32,007 nucleotides of DNA from an uncultured Oscillospiraceae bacterium. GTDB lineage: Bacteria; Bacillota; Clostridia; Oscillospirales; Oscillospiraceae. The stretch's first letter is position 1. Each line of letters starts with the position of its first letter. The DNA is taken from positions 1-32,007 of the forward strand of contig CALWXL010000012.1 in assembly GCA_944385485.1 (NCBI GenBank). Reading direction: 5' to 3'. Shown piece after piece: positions 21,600 through 29,793 of the stretch. The position numbers were made by a program, and so were the translations under genes. Below the pieces are notes generated by a model, which did no database searches, had not been told where the DNA came from, and worked only from the letters and a program-made list of their open reading frames with translations.

Positions 21600-22595
21600 A
21601 TGAAACGTATTTTGCTTTTGACCACCGGGGGTACCATTGCCTCCCGCATGACGGAAGAGGGGCTGGCCCCGGGCATGGACGGGGATATGCTAGCCCACTA
21701 CATGGGGGGTTTGGCGGGTAGTTATGACCTGACGGTGAAGGATATTTTACACTTGGACTCCTCCAATATTCAGCCCGAGGAGTGGAAGCTCATTGCCTCC
21801 CATGTCTATAAGGCCCGGGAGGAGTATGACGGGGTGGTCATCTCCCACGGCACCGACACCATGGCCTACACCGCCTCGGTGCTGTCCTATATGGTGCGCA
21901 ACATCCCCATCCCTGTGGTGCTCACCGGGGCGCAGCTGCCCATTGAGCATCCCCTCACCGACGGGCTGGACAACCTGCGTACCGCTCTGGCCATGGCGGC
22001 CTCGGGGAAGTCGGGGGTGTTTGTGGCCTTTGACCGGAAGGTGATTCTGGGCTGTCGGTCGGTGAAGACCCACACCACCGACTTTGCCGCCTTTGAGAGC
22101 GTGAACTGGCCTCTGGTGGGGCGGGTGAGCGGCTCGGGGCTCACCATTGACGAGAGCGCCATCCCCCCGGTGAAGGGGCCCTGTCGCCTGCGGGACCAGC
22201 TGTGCCGGGAGGTATTTCTCATCAAACTCACCCCGGGACTCAACCCGGAGATCTTCGACATGCTCCTGGACATGCACTATCGGGGCGTGGTCATTGAGGC
22301 CTTCGGCACCGGAGGCCTCCACTTCATCCGCCGCAATCTCATTGAAAAGCTGCAAAAGGCGGCCCAGGCCGGTATGTCTGTGGTGGTGTGCAGCCAGTGC
22401 CTGTACGAGAGCAGCAACTTTGCCCTCTATCAGGCGGGGCAGAAGGCCCTGGCCGAGGGGGTCATCCAGGGCTATGATATGACCACCGAGGCGGCGGTGA
22501 CCAAGCTGATGTGGGCCCTGGGGCAGACTGACGACCCGGAGCAGGTGCGGGAATATTTTGCCCATAGCCTGGCGGGAGAGCGAAAGGAAGGGTAA
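21600..22595 (+). CDS. ansA: L-asparaginase, type I
   Basis: A 331-residue cytoplasmic amidohydrolase that splits asparagine to aspartate and ammonia. The first catalytic threonine T12 is in TTGGTIAS near the N-terminus; the second signature HGTDTMAYTAS supplies T85 and D86; D53-S54-S55 lie in the substrate loop (LDSSNIQ). There is no signal peptide, which, with the sequence VVLTGAQLPI, indicates type I rather than the secreted type II. The frame opens further upstream, but AGGGGG lies 6 nt before the ATG at 21600, and the upstream part contains the promoter. The acetyltransferase starts 4 nt after its stop, so the two form an operon. It opposes asnA in the same window. Confidence 0.93.
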   Translation: MKRILLLTTGGTIASRMTEEGLAPGMDGDMLAHYMGGLAGSYDLTVKDILHLDSSNIQPEEWKLIASHVYKAREEYDGVVISHGTDTMAYTASVLSYMVRNIPIPVVLTGAQLPIEHPLTDGLDNLRTALAMAASGKSGVFVAFDRKVILGCRSVKTHTTDFAAFESVNWPLVGRVSGSGLTIDESAIPPVKGPCRLRDQLCREVFLIKLTPGLNPEIFDMLLDMHYRGVVIEAFGTGGLHFIRRNLIEKLQKAAQAGMSVVVCSQCLYESSNFALYQAGQKALAEGVIQGYDMTTEAAVTKLMWALGQTDDPEQVREYFAHSLAGERKEG

Positions 22596-22599
22596 GAAC

Positions 22600-23193
22600 A
22601 TGGATCACAGAGCGCGTATGCTGGCAGGGGTGCCCTATCTGGCCAATCGGGACGGGCTCAACGAGGCCCGCATGGAGGCACAAGAACGGCTGTATGAGTA
22701 CAACCAACTGCCTCCCCATCGGTGGGGAGAGCAGCGGGAACTGCTGGAACGGATTCTGGGGGGCGTGGGGGAGAACACTACTTTGTTACCGCCCTTGCGC
22801 TGTGACTATGGCAAGCACATTTTTGTGGGAAATGATGTGTTCATCAACTACAATCTGACGGTTTTGGATGTCTGTGCTGTGACCATCTGGGACCGCACCC
22901 TCATTGGCCCCAACGTGTCCATTTATGCCGCCGGACACCCCATTGCCCCGGAAGACCGGGCCACAGGATGGGAGTACGGCGCGCCGGTCCACATCGGCAA
23001 GGATGTGTGGCTGGGGGGCAGCTGTGTCATCCTGGCCGGGGTCACCATTGGAGATGGAGCCGTGGTGGGAGCTGGCAGCGTGGTCACCCGGGACGTGCCT
23101 CCCAACACCATTGCCGTGGGAAACCCCGCCCGGGTGCTGCGGGAGATCACCCAGGCGGACCGGGACAACTGGAAAAAGGCCATGGAGGCATAA
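22600..23193 (+). CDS. Maltose/galactoside O-acetyltransferase family protein
   Basis: A 197-residue acetyl-CoA-dependent acyltransferase with a left-handed beta-helix. The N-terminal helical part (MLAGVPYLANRDGLNEARMEAQERLYEYN) is the maltose-acetyltransferase N-domain, followed by hexapeptide repeats and the catalytic histidine H113 in YAAGHPI. The closing IGDGAVVGAGSVVTRDVPPNTIAVGNPARVLREI is the family C-terminal signature. Substrates of relatives are maltose, galactosides, or sugar residues of surface glycans; the actual one is unknown. The ATG at 22600 is preceded by AAAGGAAGGG within the end of ansA, with 4 nt between the genes, so expression is coupled to ansA. The stop codon lies inside the following terminator. 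Confidence 0.92.
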   Translation: MDHRARMLAGVPYLANRDGLNEARMEAQERLYEYNQLPPHRWGEQRELLERILGGVGENTTLLPPLRCDYGKHIFVGNDVFINYNLTVLDVCAVTIWDRTLIGPNVSIYAAGHPIAPEDRATGWEYGAPVHIGKDVWLGGSCVILAGVTIGDGAVVGAGSVVTRDVPPNTIAVGNPARVLREITQADRDNWKKAMEA

Positions 23194-23234
23194 AAATACA
23201 TCCCGAGAGCGTCCGCTCTCGGGATGTATTTTTA
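23191..23234. terminator. Bidirectional terminator that includes both flanking stop codons
   Basis: A 20-bp perfect stem with a GTCC loop (arms 23191-23210 and 23215-23234, core ACATCCCGAGAGC). Its outer A/T pairs supply T-runs on both strands. The TAA of the acetyltransferase (23191-23193) and of the DtxR-like gene (23234-23232) form its two ends. Confidence 0.92.
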
Positions 23235-23609
23235 GTTGAGGTTGTTGCCGTGTCCGGCGATGTGGTCCTTCAAAGCCTGGAAGGTCTCAGGGCTCAGGTC
23301 GTGCTCAATTTTGCACGCATCCTCGGCGGCGATCTCCGGGGGAACGCCCAACCAAGTCAGCCACTGAGTGAGCAGGCGGTGCCGCTCATAGATGGTCTCG
23401 GCAATCTCACGCCCGGCGGGGGTGAGGAGGAGAAAGCTGTTTTCGTCCATGACCACATAGCCGTTATCCCGCAGCAGGCTCATGGCACGGCTGACACTGG
23501 GTTTGGAGAAGCCCAGGTATTGTGCCACGTCAATGGAACGTACCGAGCCCTTTTCGCTGAGAGCCAGAATGGCTTCCAGATAATTTTCTGCAGATTCATG
23601 GATTTCCAT
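23232..23609 (-). CDS. Metal-dependent regulator, DtxR/MntR family, short form
   Basis: A 125-residue DNA-binding protein with an N-terminal winged helix (about 1-62; VRSIDVAQYLGFSKPSVSRAMSLLRDNGYV) and a metal-binding dimerisation domain (about 63-125). It lacks the SH3-like third domain of DtxR, like MntR. Aligned by eye, H77 (ERHRLL), E102 and H103 (KIEHDLS) are conserved; the position that is Glu in Bacillus MntR and Cys in DtxR is C99, and MntR Asp8 corresponds to N9. The ligand set is therefore mixed. The ATG at 23609 has only a GGTGA-like ribosome site. It has its own promoter and ends in the shared terminator. No metal transporter is next to it, so its targets are elsewhere. Confidence 0.88.
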   Translation of the reverse strand: MEIHESAENYLEAILALSEKGSVRSIDVAQYLGFSKPSVSRAMSLLRDNGYVVMDENSFLLLTPAGREIAETIYERHRLLTQWLTWLGVPPEIAAEDACKIEHDLSPETFQALKDHIAGHGNNLN

Positions 23610-23663
23610 ATGGATTCACCGTCTTTTCCACGCCGTCGCTGCGGCGGTAATGGGGTTTCGCCC

Positions 23664-23692
23664 ATTATAGCATAATTTTCCCAACAGAGCAA
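23664..23692 (-). promoter_or_regulatory. Promoter of the DtxR/MntR-like gene
   Basis: On the minus strand TTGCTC (23692-23687), a 17-nt spacer and TATAAT (23669-23664) with TGC before it (extended -10). Confidence 0.7.
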
Positions 23693-23708
23693 GGGAATGG
23701 GGAACAGA

Positions 23709-25091
23709 TTATTTGAGTTTCTCCTGGTTGACAATTCCCTTGATGGGAGTCATGAGCAGGATTTTCAAATCCAGGAATATGCTCCAGTTTTCAATATAAT
23801 AGATGTCGCAGCGGATGCGGTCCACAATGGAGGTGTCACCACGAAGGCCGTTGATCTGGGCCCATCCGGTGATGCCGGGGCGTACCTGGTGTTTGACCAT
23901 GTAGAGGGGGATCTCATCCTTGAACTGCTCCACAAAGTGAGGCACCTCGGGGCGGGGGCCCACCAGACTCATATCTCCTTTGAGGACGTTGAACAGCTGG
24001 GGCAGCTCGTCGATGGACAGCTTGCGGATGAGTGCGCCGAATTTCGTCTTGCGGGGGTCTCGGTCTCGGCTCCAACCGGTGTCCTGTTGGGCGTTGACCC
24101 GCATGGAGCGGAACTTGTACATGGAGAAGGTCCGGTTGTGCAGGCCCACCCGCTCCTGGCGGAAGATAATGGGGCCGGGGGAGGACAGGCGCACGCCCAC
24201 AGCGGCAAAGAGCATGATGGGAGAGGTGAGCAGAATGAGCAGAAGAGAGCCCACAATGTCCATGGTGCGTTTGACCATGGCATAGACCAGGTTGTCCAGG
24301 GGAATGCGGCGGATGTTCATCACCGGCACCCCGTTGATGCTGTCGAACTGGGGGTTCGAGGGCATGTACTGGGCGTAGAAGGGAATGATGGACAGCTTGA
24401 TGCCCTCTTTTTCGCAGCACTCAATGACGTGAGGAATGAGGGAGAGCTCCTCGGCGGACAAAGCGGCCACCACCTCGTCGGGCTGATAGTCGCTGAGGAC
24501 GGCAGACAAGTCGTCCAAATTCCCCAGGTAACCCAAGTCTTGCAGGGTGTTCTGGTCTGCCAGATAGCCCTCCACATAAAAGCCCAAGTTGGGATCTGCG
24601 GCAATGGCCTGGATATAGCGCTGTGCCATGGGGCCGTTGCCCAGCAGCAGCACATGCTTTTGGTTAAAGCCCAGTTGGCGGAATCGGCGCAGGCACAGCC
24701 GGATCACCAGCCGCTTTCCACTCAGGGCAAAGAACACCAAAATGAAGTAGATCACAAAGGTGAGACGGGAGAAGTAGAACTGCTTGATGAGGAAGAGAAT
24801 GGTCTGGAGCACCACGAAGTTGATGGCGCAGGCCCAGAACAGCCGCCCCACTTCCCAGTGCAGCCGCTTGGTACGCAGGGAGTCATAGAGACTCATGGCC
24901 CCCAAGGTGATCAGAAAGATGGGGAGCAAACACAGGGTGAGAAGCAGATAATAGCGCAGCGTGATGCCACGGTCGTCGAAGGGGAAGAGAAAGAACCGTG
25001 CCCCGTAGGCGATGGGCATACACAGAAAAATGAGAAGGGCGTCCAGAATAACGTTGATATAATTCAGGGTGCGTTGATTTTCCTTGATCAT
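23709..25091 (-). CDS. Polyprenyl-phosphate glycosylphosphotransferase (surface-polysaccharide initiation)
   Basis: A 460-residue membrane enzyme that transfers a sugar 1-phosphate from a nucleotide sugar to undecaprenyl phosphate, the first step of exopolysaccharide or capsule synthesis. The N-terminal half has about four transmembrane segments (roughly 10-30, 46-67, 85-103, 109-125) and a nucleotide-binding-like domain (about 144-260). The C-terminal catalytic part begins VKRTMDIVGSLLLILLTSPIM and includes SSPGPIIFRQERVG, FRSMR, the DELPQLFNVLKGDMSLVGPRPE block (D361, E362) and VRPGITGWAQINGLRG, typical of the WcaJ/CpsE class. Its ATG overlaps the stop of the upstream glycosyltransferase by 4 nt (ATGA). 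A second enzyme of the class lies divergently at 26437. Confidence 0.93.
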   Translation of the reverse strand: MIKENQRTLNYINVILDALLIFLCMPIAYGARFFLFPFDDRGITLRYYLLLTLCLLPIFLITLGAMSLYDSLRTKRLHWEVGRLFWACAINFVVLQTILFLIKQFYFSRLTFVIYFILVFFALSGKRLVIRLCLRRFRQLGFNQKHVLLLGNGPMAQRYIQAIAADPNLGFYVEGYLADQNTLQDLGYLGNLDDLSAVLSDYQPDEVVAALSAEELSLIPHVIECCEKEGIKLSIIPFYAQYMPSNPQFDSINGVPVMNIRRIPLDNLVYAMVKRTMDIVGSLLLILLTSPIMLFAAVGVRLSSPGPIIFRQERVGLHNRTFSMYKFRSMRVNAQQDTGWSRDRDPRKTKFGALIRKLSIDELPQLFNVLKGDMSLVGPRPEVPHFVEQFKDEIPLYMVKHQVRPGITGWAQINGLRGDTSIVDRIRCDIYYIENWSIFLDLKILLMTPIKGIVNQEKLK

Positions 25092-26215
25092 TGTTTGTGA
25101 ATTCCTCCCTGGTCAAGCAACTCCTGATAGTGCCCCATCACCTGGGGCAGCACCGTGGGCAGCAGGTAGGGGGCCACCGCCTGCTGGGCGGAGGCACTCA
25201 GAGCCCGTCGGAGCTGAGGCTGCGCCACAAGGGCGCTGAGATGTTGGGCGCAGGCGGATGCATCCCCATAGGGGTAGAGCAGTCCGGCCTGGTGGGGTGC
25301 CAGCAGGTCGTGATGGCCTTTCACATCGCTGGCCACAATGGGAAGGCCGTAGAACATGGCCTCCATGAGGTTGAAGGGCAGCCCCTCAATGCGGCTGGCG
25401 GACACCACTGCGTCACAGGCGGCATACCAGGTGGGCATGTCCGATACCTGGCCGGGAAACCGCACCCGGTGGGCCACGCCCAGCTGCTGGGCTAGCTGCT
25501 GGCAGGCCTCCCGCTCACTGCCCTGGCCGGGCAAGAGCAAATACACCTGCTCTGGCAGCTGGGCCAGGGCCTTCAGGAGCACAGGTTGGCTCTTGCGGTG
25601 GGAAAACTCCCCGGCAAAGAGGAGCACAAAGGCGTCCTGGGGCAGTTCCAGCTCTTTCCGCAGCTGTTGAGCCTTCTGGGGTGGAACAACCGGGAGTTTT
25701 TGGGGGTCAATCCCCATTCCGGGGATGTAGGCCACCCGCTTGCCCAGCTTGTGAGCGGTGGCATACTGGGTGTCCCACTGGTTCATGGTCAGCAGCAGGT
25801 CGGTGACCGGGGCAGTGATGGCCTCGGCGGTGCTGAGCACCAGGCGCTTGAGGGCAGAGGTGTCCTGGTCGAAGAGGTAGCCGTGGCAGATGGACACCAC
25901 CTTGGGGCGGCGGCGCATCCCCATCACCGCCAGACGTACAAAGAAGGAGGCCAGAGCAGTGTGGCAGCTGATGAGCTGGTAGCGGTTTTCCCGGATGAGG
26001 CGGCGCAGCCGGAGGGTGGCGGTGACATTTTTGGGAGAGGCCATGCTCTTCTCCAGCGAAATGGGGTACAGCTTGCGGGCGTGGGGCAGCTCCATCTCCG
26101 CCCCGCCGCAGGCCACATCCACCTCGAGGCCCTGCTCCGTCAGAGCCTTCAGGTAGGGGAGATGGAAGTTTCGAATATGAGAAAACGTGGATGCCACAAA
26201 GAGAATGCGGCCCAT
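25088..26215 (-). CDS. Glycosyltransferase, GT4 family
   Basis: A 375-residue GT-B-fold glycosyltransferase, probably peripheral to the inner membrane face. The N-terminal domain starts RILFVASTFSHIRNFHLPYLKALTEQG, the usual acceptor-side opening of GT4 enzymes, and continues through SCHTALASFFVRLA and ICHGYLFD. The C-terminal donor domain has FAGEFSHRKSQPVLLKAL and the E-x7-E type motif in SRIEGLPFNLMEAMFYGLP. It likely adds a sugar to the lipid-linked intermediate made by the co-transcribed initiating enzyme, to which it is coupled by an ATGA overlap. The ATG follows AAGGAGG, which lies in the loop of a small hairpin (26219-26236). Donor and linkage cannot be read from sequence. Confidence 0.92.
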   Translation of the reverse strand: MGRILFVASTFSHIRNFHLPYLKALTEQGLEVDVACGGAEMELPHARKLYPISLEKSMASPKNVTATLRLRRLIRENRYQLISCHTALASFFVRLAVMGMRRRPKVVSICHGYLFDQDTSALKRLVLSTAEAITAPVTDLLLTMNQWDTQYATAHKLGKRVAYIPGMGIDPQKLPVVPPQKAQQLRKELELPQDAFVLLFAGEFSHRKSQPVLLKALAQLPEQVYLLLPGQGSEREACQQLAQQLGVAHRVRFPGQVSDMPTWYAACDAVVSASRIEGLPFNLMEAMFYGLPIVASDVKGHHDLLAPHQAGLLYPYGDASACAQHLSALVAQPQLRRALSASAQQAVAPYLLPTVLPQVMGHYQELLDQGGIHKQ

Positions 26216-26218
26216 GGG

Positions 26219-26236
26219 TGATACCTCCTTGTATCA
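26219..26236 (-). promoter_or_regulatory. Ribosome site presented in a hairpin loop
   Basis: On the minus strand TGATAC-AAGGAG-GTATCA: a perfect 6-bp stem whose 6-nt loop is the ribosome binding core of the GT4 gene, 3 nt before the ATG. It may tune translation. Confidence 0.5.
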
Positions 26237-26278
26237 AAAAGCCCGGAAAACGGGACAGTACGCAAAAATACGACGTGT

Positions 26279-26307
26279 ATTATATCACGGGTTTGAAAAA
26301 TTGAAAA
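26279..26307 (-). promoter_or_regulatory. Promoter of the minus-strand polysaccharide operon
   Basis: On the minus strand TTTTCA (26307-26302), a 17-nt spacer and TATAAT (26284-26279). The leader holds a small CCCG/CGGG hairpin followed by CTTTTTG. Confidence 0.65.
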
Positions 26308-26329
26308 GTCTCCCGGAGAAAATATGGAG

Positions 26330-26341
26330 ATTCTTAAGAAT
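26330..26341. promoter_or_regulatory. 12-bp palindrome between the divergent polysaccharide promoters
   Basis: ATTCTTAAGAAT is a perfect palindrome about midway between the -35 boxes at 26302-26307 (minus) and 26364-26369 (plus). It could be a shared operator; no regulator gene is adjacent. Confidence 0.35.
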
Positions 26342-26363
26342 TGCGATAAAAAACATTCCTTGG

Positions 26364-26392
26364 TTGTAGAATAGATTGGAATGTGGTATGAT
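26364..26392 (+). promoter_or_regulatory. Promoter of the plus-strand polysaccharide operon
   Basis: TTGTAG (26364-26369), a 17-nt spacer and TATGAT (26387-26392) preceded by TGG (extended -10). Confidence 0.7.
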
Positions 26393-26436
26393 GATGGTCA
26401 ATACATCGGAAAGCAAAATTAAGAGGAGGTTCTGCT

Positions 26437-27852
26437 GTGTTTCAGCAAAGGCAGAAGTTTCAAAATTCCCTGCTGATTTTGGTGGATGCGGTGTGTCTGG
26501 TAGTGTCCTTCTTATTTGCCAGTGTGGTTCGACTGGAGTTTCGACCCGATCCGGTCAACCCCACCATGAATGGGGTAATTGCCAACCTGTGGTTGGTATT
26601 GGTAACTTATTTCTGTGTCTATGTGTTTTTTAACGCCAATCAGGACTTTTCCCGTCGAGACGGATACGAAGAGCTGGTCTACATCGTCAAGGTCAGCGCC
26701 TTTGTGGCGGGGGTCATCGCACTGGTGTTTTTTGCCGCTCACAAGTTGGAGTACCTGACCCGTACCGTGTGGGCGGTGACGGTGCTGAGCAACATGATTC
26801 TCATGTATCTGGGCCATATGCTGGTCAAGCAGATCGCCCGGAAACGGCGGGCTATGGAAAAGCAGCATATGTACCTGGTGACCACCCAGAGCCGGGTGAG
26901 CTATATTCTTTCCCAGCTCAAACATGAGGATGAGCTGGATGGATACGCCCTGCGCATTGCCATTGTGGATCAGGATATGCGTGGGATGAAAATTGGCGGC
27001 TATCCCGTGGTTGCCACCCTGGAGGATATGATGGAAGATCCTCGCCATGAGGTGGTGGACGTGGTCTATATCAATGTGCCCTATGATACAGGAAGGTCGT
27101 TGCAGGAGTATATTGACGGCTTCGAGGAGATGGGCATTCCCGTCCAGCTCAACATCAACATGCTGGAGGGTAAGGAGGGCTACAGCCGCTGCATTGATAT
27201 GCTGGGCGACATGCCCGTGGTCAGTTTTGCACCCCGGTTTTTCGACTACAACAAGCTGCTGATGAAGCGGGTCATTGATGTCGTGGGCGCCCTGGTGGGG
27301 CTGGTACTCACCGCGGTGGTGGCCATCTTTGTGGTGCCTGCCATCAAACTGGAGTCCCCTGGCCCGGCGGTATTCCGCCAGAAGCGGGTGGGAAAGAACG
27401 GCCGCTACTTCTATATTTACAAGTTCCGCTCCATGTACCAGGACGCCGAGGCGCGCAAGGCGGACTTGATGGACCAAAATGAGATGAAGGGGCAGATGTT
27501 CAAGATGAGCCATGACCCCCGAGTCACCAAGGTGGGCAAGTTCATCCGCTCCACCAGCATCGACGAGCTGCCTCAATTCTGGAACATTCTCAAAGGTGAG
27601 ATGAGCCTGGTGGGCACTCGGCCTCCCACGGTGGAGGAATTTAAGCAGTATGAACCCCGGCACAAGCGCAGACTGAGCATGAAGCCGGGCCTCACCGGCC
27701 TGTGGCAGGTGAGCGGGCGCAGCGACATTGAGGACTTTGAGGAAGTGGTGCGCCTGGATGTGGCGTATATCGACAACTGGAATTTGCAGCTGGATGCCAA
27801 AATCCTGCTCAAGACCATAGTTGTGATATTCAAAAAGGTTGGGGCCAAATAA
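26437..27852 (+). CDS. Second polyprenyl-phosphate glycosylphosphotransferase
   Basis: A 471-residue membrane enzyme of the same class as the one at 23709-25091 but clearly divergent in sequence. Transmembrane segments lie at roughly 11-31, 48-66, 85-101 and 110-130; a middle domain (about 143-265) precedes the catalytic part starting LLMKRVIDVVGALVGLVLTAVV. Key blocks are ESPGPAVFRQKRVGKNG, YKFRSMY, the DELPQFWNILKGEMSLVGTRPP block (D376, E377) and MKPGLTGLWQVSGRS. It adds a sugar 1-phosphate to undecaprenyl phosphate; the sugar is not predictable. The start is a GTG at 26437, 7 nt after GAGGAGG. It heads the operon that continues with glf after 48 nt. Confidence 0.93.
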   Translation: MFQQRQKFQNSLLILVDAVCLVVSFLFASVVRLEFRPDPVNPTMNGVIANLWLVLVTYFCVYVFFNANQDFSRRDGYEELVYIVKVSAFVAGVIALVFFAAHKLEYLTRTVWAVTVLSNMILMYLGHMLVKQIARKRRAMEKQHMYLVTTQSRVSYILSQLKHEDELDGYALRIAIVDQDMRGMKIGGYPVVATLEDMMEDPRHEVVDVVYINVPYDTGRSLQEYIDGFEEMGIPVQLNINMLEGKEGYSRCIDMLGDMPVVSFAPRFFDYNKLLMKRVIDVVGALVGLVLTAVVAIFVVPAIKLESPGPAVFRQKRVGKNGRYFYIYKFRSMYQDAEARKADLMDQNEMKGQMFKMSHDPRVTKVGKFIRSTSIDELPQFWNILKGEMSLVGTRPPTVEEFKQYEPRHKRRLSMKPGLTGLWQVSGRSDIEDFEEVVRLDVAYIDNWNLQLDAKILLKTIVVIFKKVGAK

Positions 27853-27900
27853 GTGGTGCACCCAACGAAACACCAAGGATGGAAATAGGAGTGAACAAAC

Positions 27901-29001
27901 ATGAAACAGTATGATTATATTTTGGTGGGCGGCGGTCTGTTTTCCGGCGTCATCAACTACCTGGCTCAGAAGCAGGGCAAGAAGTGCCTGGTGCTGGAGC
28001 GCCGGGACCACATGGGCGGCAACGTCTACTGTGAGGATGTGGAGGGCATCCACGTGCACAAGTACGGCGCCCACATCTTCCACACCAGCAACAAGAAGGT
28101 GTGGAACTTTGTCAACTACCTGGTGGAGTTCAATCGCTATACCAACTCCCCCATTGCCAACTACAAGGGCGAGATCTACAACATGCCCTTTAACATGAAC
28201 ACCTTCAGCAAGATGTGGGGGGTGCGCACGCCCCAGGAGGCCAAGGCCAAGATCGATGAGCAGCGGGCCGTGATCCAGGGCGAGCCCCGCAACTTGGAGG
28301 AGCAGGCCATCAGCCTGGTGGGCACCGACATCTATCAGAAGCTGGTGAAGGGCTACACCGAGAAGCAGTGGGGCCGGGACTGTAAGGATCTGCCCAGCTT
28401 CATCATCAAGCGGCTGCCCGTGCGCTTCACCTACGACAACAACTACTTCAACGACGCCTATCAGGGCATTCCCATCGGGGGCTACAACGTGCTCATTGAC
28501 AAGCTCTTTGAGGGCGCCGACGTGGAACTGGGAGTGGATTTCCTCCAGCATCGGGAAAAGTACGAAGCCATGGGAGAGACCATCATCTACACCGGCGCCA
28601 TCGATGCCTACTATGACTACTGCTTCGGCAAGCTGGAGTACCGCACCGTGCGCTTTGAGACCGAGGTGCTGGACACCGACAACTATCAGGGCGTGGCTGT
28701 GGTCAACTACACCGACCGGGAGACTCCCTATACCCGTGTCATCGAGCACAAGCACTTCGAGTTCGGTACCCAACCCAAGACCGTCATCTCCAAGGAGTAC
28801 TCCACCGACTGGCAGGAGGGCATGGAGCCCTATTACCCCGTCAACGACGAGCGCAACCAGGCCCTCTATCAGCAGTATGCCCAGAAGGCCGCTCAGGAAC
28901 CCAACGTCATCTTCGGCGGCCGCCTGGGTGAGTACAAGTACTACGACATGGACAAGGTCATCGAGTCCGCCATGAACCTGTGGGAGCGGATCCAGGGATG
29001 A
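27901..29001 (+). CDS. glf: UDP-galactopyranose mutase
   Basis: A 366-residue cytoplasmic flavoenzyme that converts UDP-galactopyranose to UDP-galactofuranose. The FAD-binding N-terminus is YILVGGGLFSGVINYLAQKQGKKCLVLERR followed by HMGGNVY, and the substrate region has KYGAHIFHTSNKKVWNFVN, YTEKQWGRD and RLPVRFTYDNNYFNDAYQGIP, all strong Glf signatures. Length is normal. The ATG follows TAGGAGTG by about 8 nt. Its stop overlaps the ATG of the DUF4422 gene. Its presence predicts galactofuranose in the polymer made by this locus. A galactofuranosyltransferase may be among the following genes. Confidence 0.97.
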   Translation: MKQYDYILVGGGLFSGVINYLAQKQGKKCLVLERRDHMGGNVYCEDVEGIHVHKYGAHIFHTSNKKVWNFVNYLVEFNRYTNSPIANYKGEIYNMPFNMNTFSKMWGVRTPQEAKAKIDEQRAVIQGEPRNLEEQAISLVGTDIYQKLVKGYTEKQWGRDCKDLPSFIIKRLPVRFTYDNNYFNDAYQGIPIGGYNVLIDKLFEGADVELGVDFLQHREKYEAMGETIIYTGAIDAYYDYCFGKLEYRTVRFETEVLDTDNYQGVAVVNYTDRETPYTRVIEHKHFEFGTQPKTVISKEYSTDWQEGMEPYYPVNDERNQALYQQYAQKAAQEPNVIFGGRLGEYKYYDMDKVIESAMNLWERIQG

Positions 29002-29771
29002 CGTGTACCATTGTGGTCGCCACCCATAAGCCTTACCGTATGCCCTCCGACCCCTGCTACCTGCCCCTCCATGTGGGCAGGGCGGGGAAGGAGGATATCG
29101 GCTTTTTGGGGGACGATACGGGGGAGAATATCTCCCGGAAAAACCCATTTTACTGTGAACTAACAGGCCTTTACTGGCTTTGGCGCAACGTGGAGTCCGA
29201 CTATAAAGGGCTGGTGCACTATCGCCGCCACTTTGGGGGAACGCGCAAGAGCGGTGACCCCTGGGAACGCATCCTCACCCAGGGGGAGCTGGAGGCCCTT
29301 TTGAAGGAGCACGACGTCCTGGTGCCTGCCAAGCGCCGCTACTATATTGAGAGCCTCTATTCCCACTATGCCCACACCCACTACGCCGAGCACCTGGACC
29401 TCACGCGGCAGATTCTCCAGGAGCGCTGCCCGGAATATGTGCCCGCCTTTGACCGGGTGATGAAACGCACCTGGGGGCATATGTTCAATATGTTTATCAT
29501 GTCACAGGCCAAGTGTGACGCCTATTGTGGGTGGCTTTTTCCCGTTTTGGAGCAGCTGGAGAGCCGGGTAGACTATCAGAGTCTGGATCCCTTCCAGGCC
29601 CGGTTGTTTGGACGGGTCAGTGAGCTGCTGTTGGATGTGTGGCTGGAGACCCAGGGATATGCCTACCGGGAATTGCCTCTGGTGTCCACCGAGCCGGTGA
29701 ACTGGTGGCGCAAGGGCACGTCCTTTTTGCGGGCCAAGTTTTCCGGGAAGAAGTATGGCTCCAGTTTCTGA
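28998..29771 (+). CDS. DUF4422 protein, probable glycosyltransferase
   Basis: A 257-residue protein matching the DUF4422 pattern: IVVATHKPYRMPSDPCYLPLHVG at the N-terminus, DDTGENISRKNPFYCELTGLYWLWRN, then DYKGLVHYRRHF and a C-terminal MKRTWGHMFNMFIM stretch. Members are found in surface-polysaccharide loci and are regarded as likely glycosyltransferases; here it directly follows glf with an ATGA overlap (28998-29001), so a galactofuranosyl transfer role is possible but only inferred. An in-frame ATG 18 nt earlier lies inside glf without a ribosome site; the overlapping ATG is chosen. Confidence 0.85.
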   Translation: MTCTIVVATHKPYRMPSDPCYLPLHVGRAGKEDIGFLGDDTGENISRKNPFYCELTGLYWLWRNVESDYKGLVHYRRHFGGTRKSGDPWERILTQGELEALLKEHDVLVPAKRRYYIESLYSHYAHTHYAEHLDLTRQILQERCPEYVPAFDRVMKRTWGHMFNMFIMSQAKCDAYCGWLFPVLEQLESRVDYQSLDPFQARLFGRVSELLLDVWLETQGYAYRELPLVSTEPVNWWRKGTSFLRAKFSGKKYGSSF

Positions 29772-29793
29772 GTAAGGTGTGAAAACAATTAGC

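Noticed and set aside
26512..29148. Very long open frame on the minus strand opposite the glycosylphosphotransferase and glf
   Set aside because: It is opposite two genes with unmistakable family motifs; GC-rich codon use leaves the complementary frame open. Its composition (rich in His, Val, Leu and Gly) is typical of such shadows.
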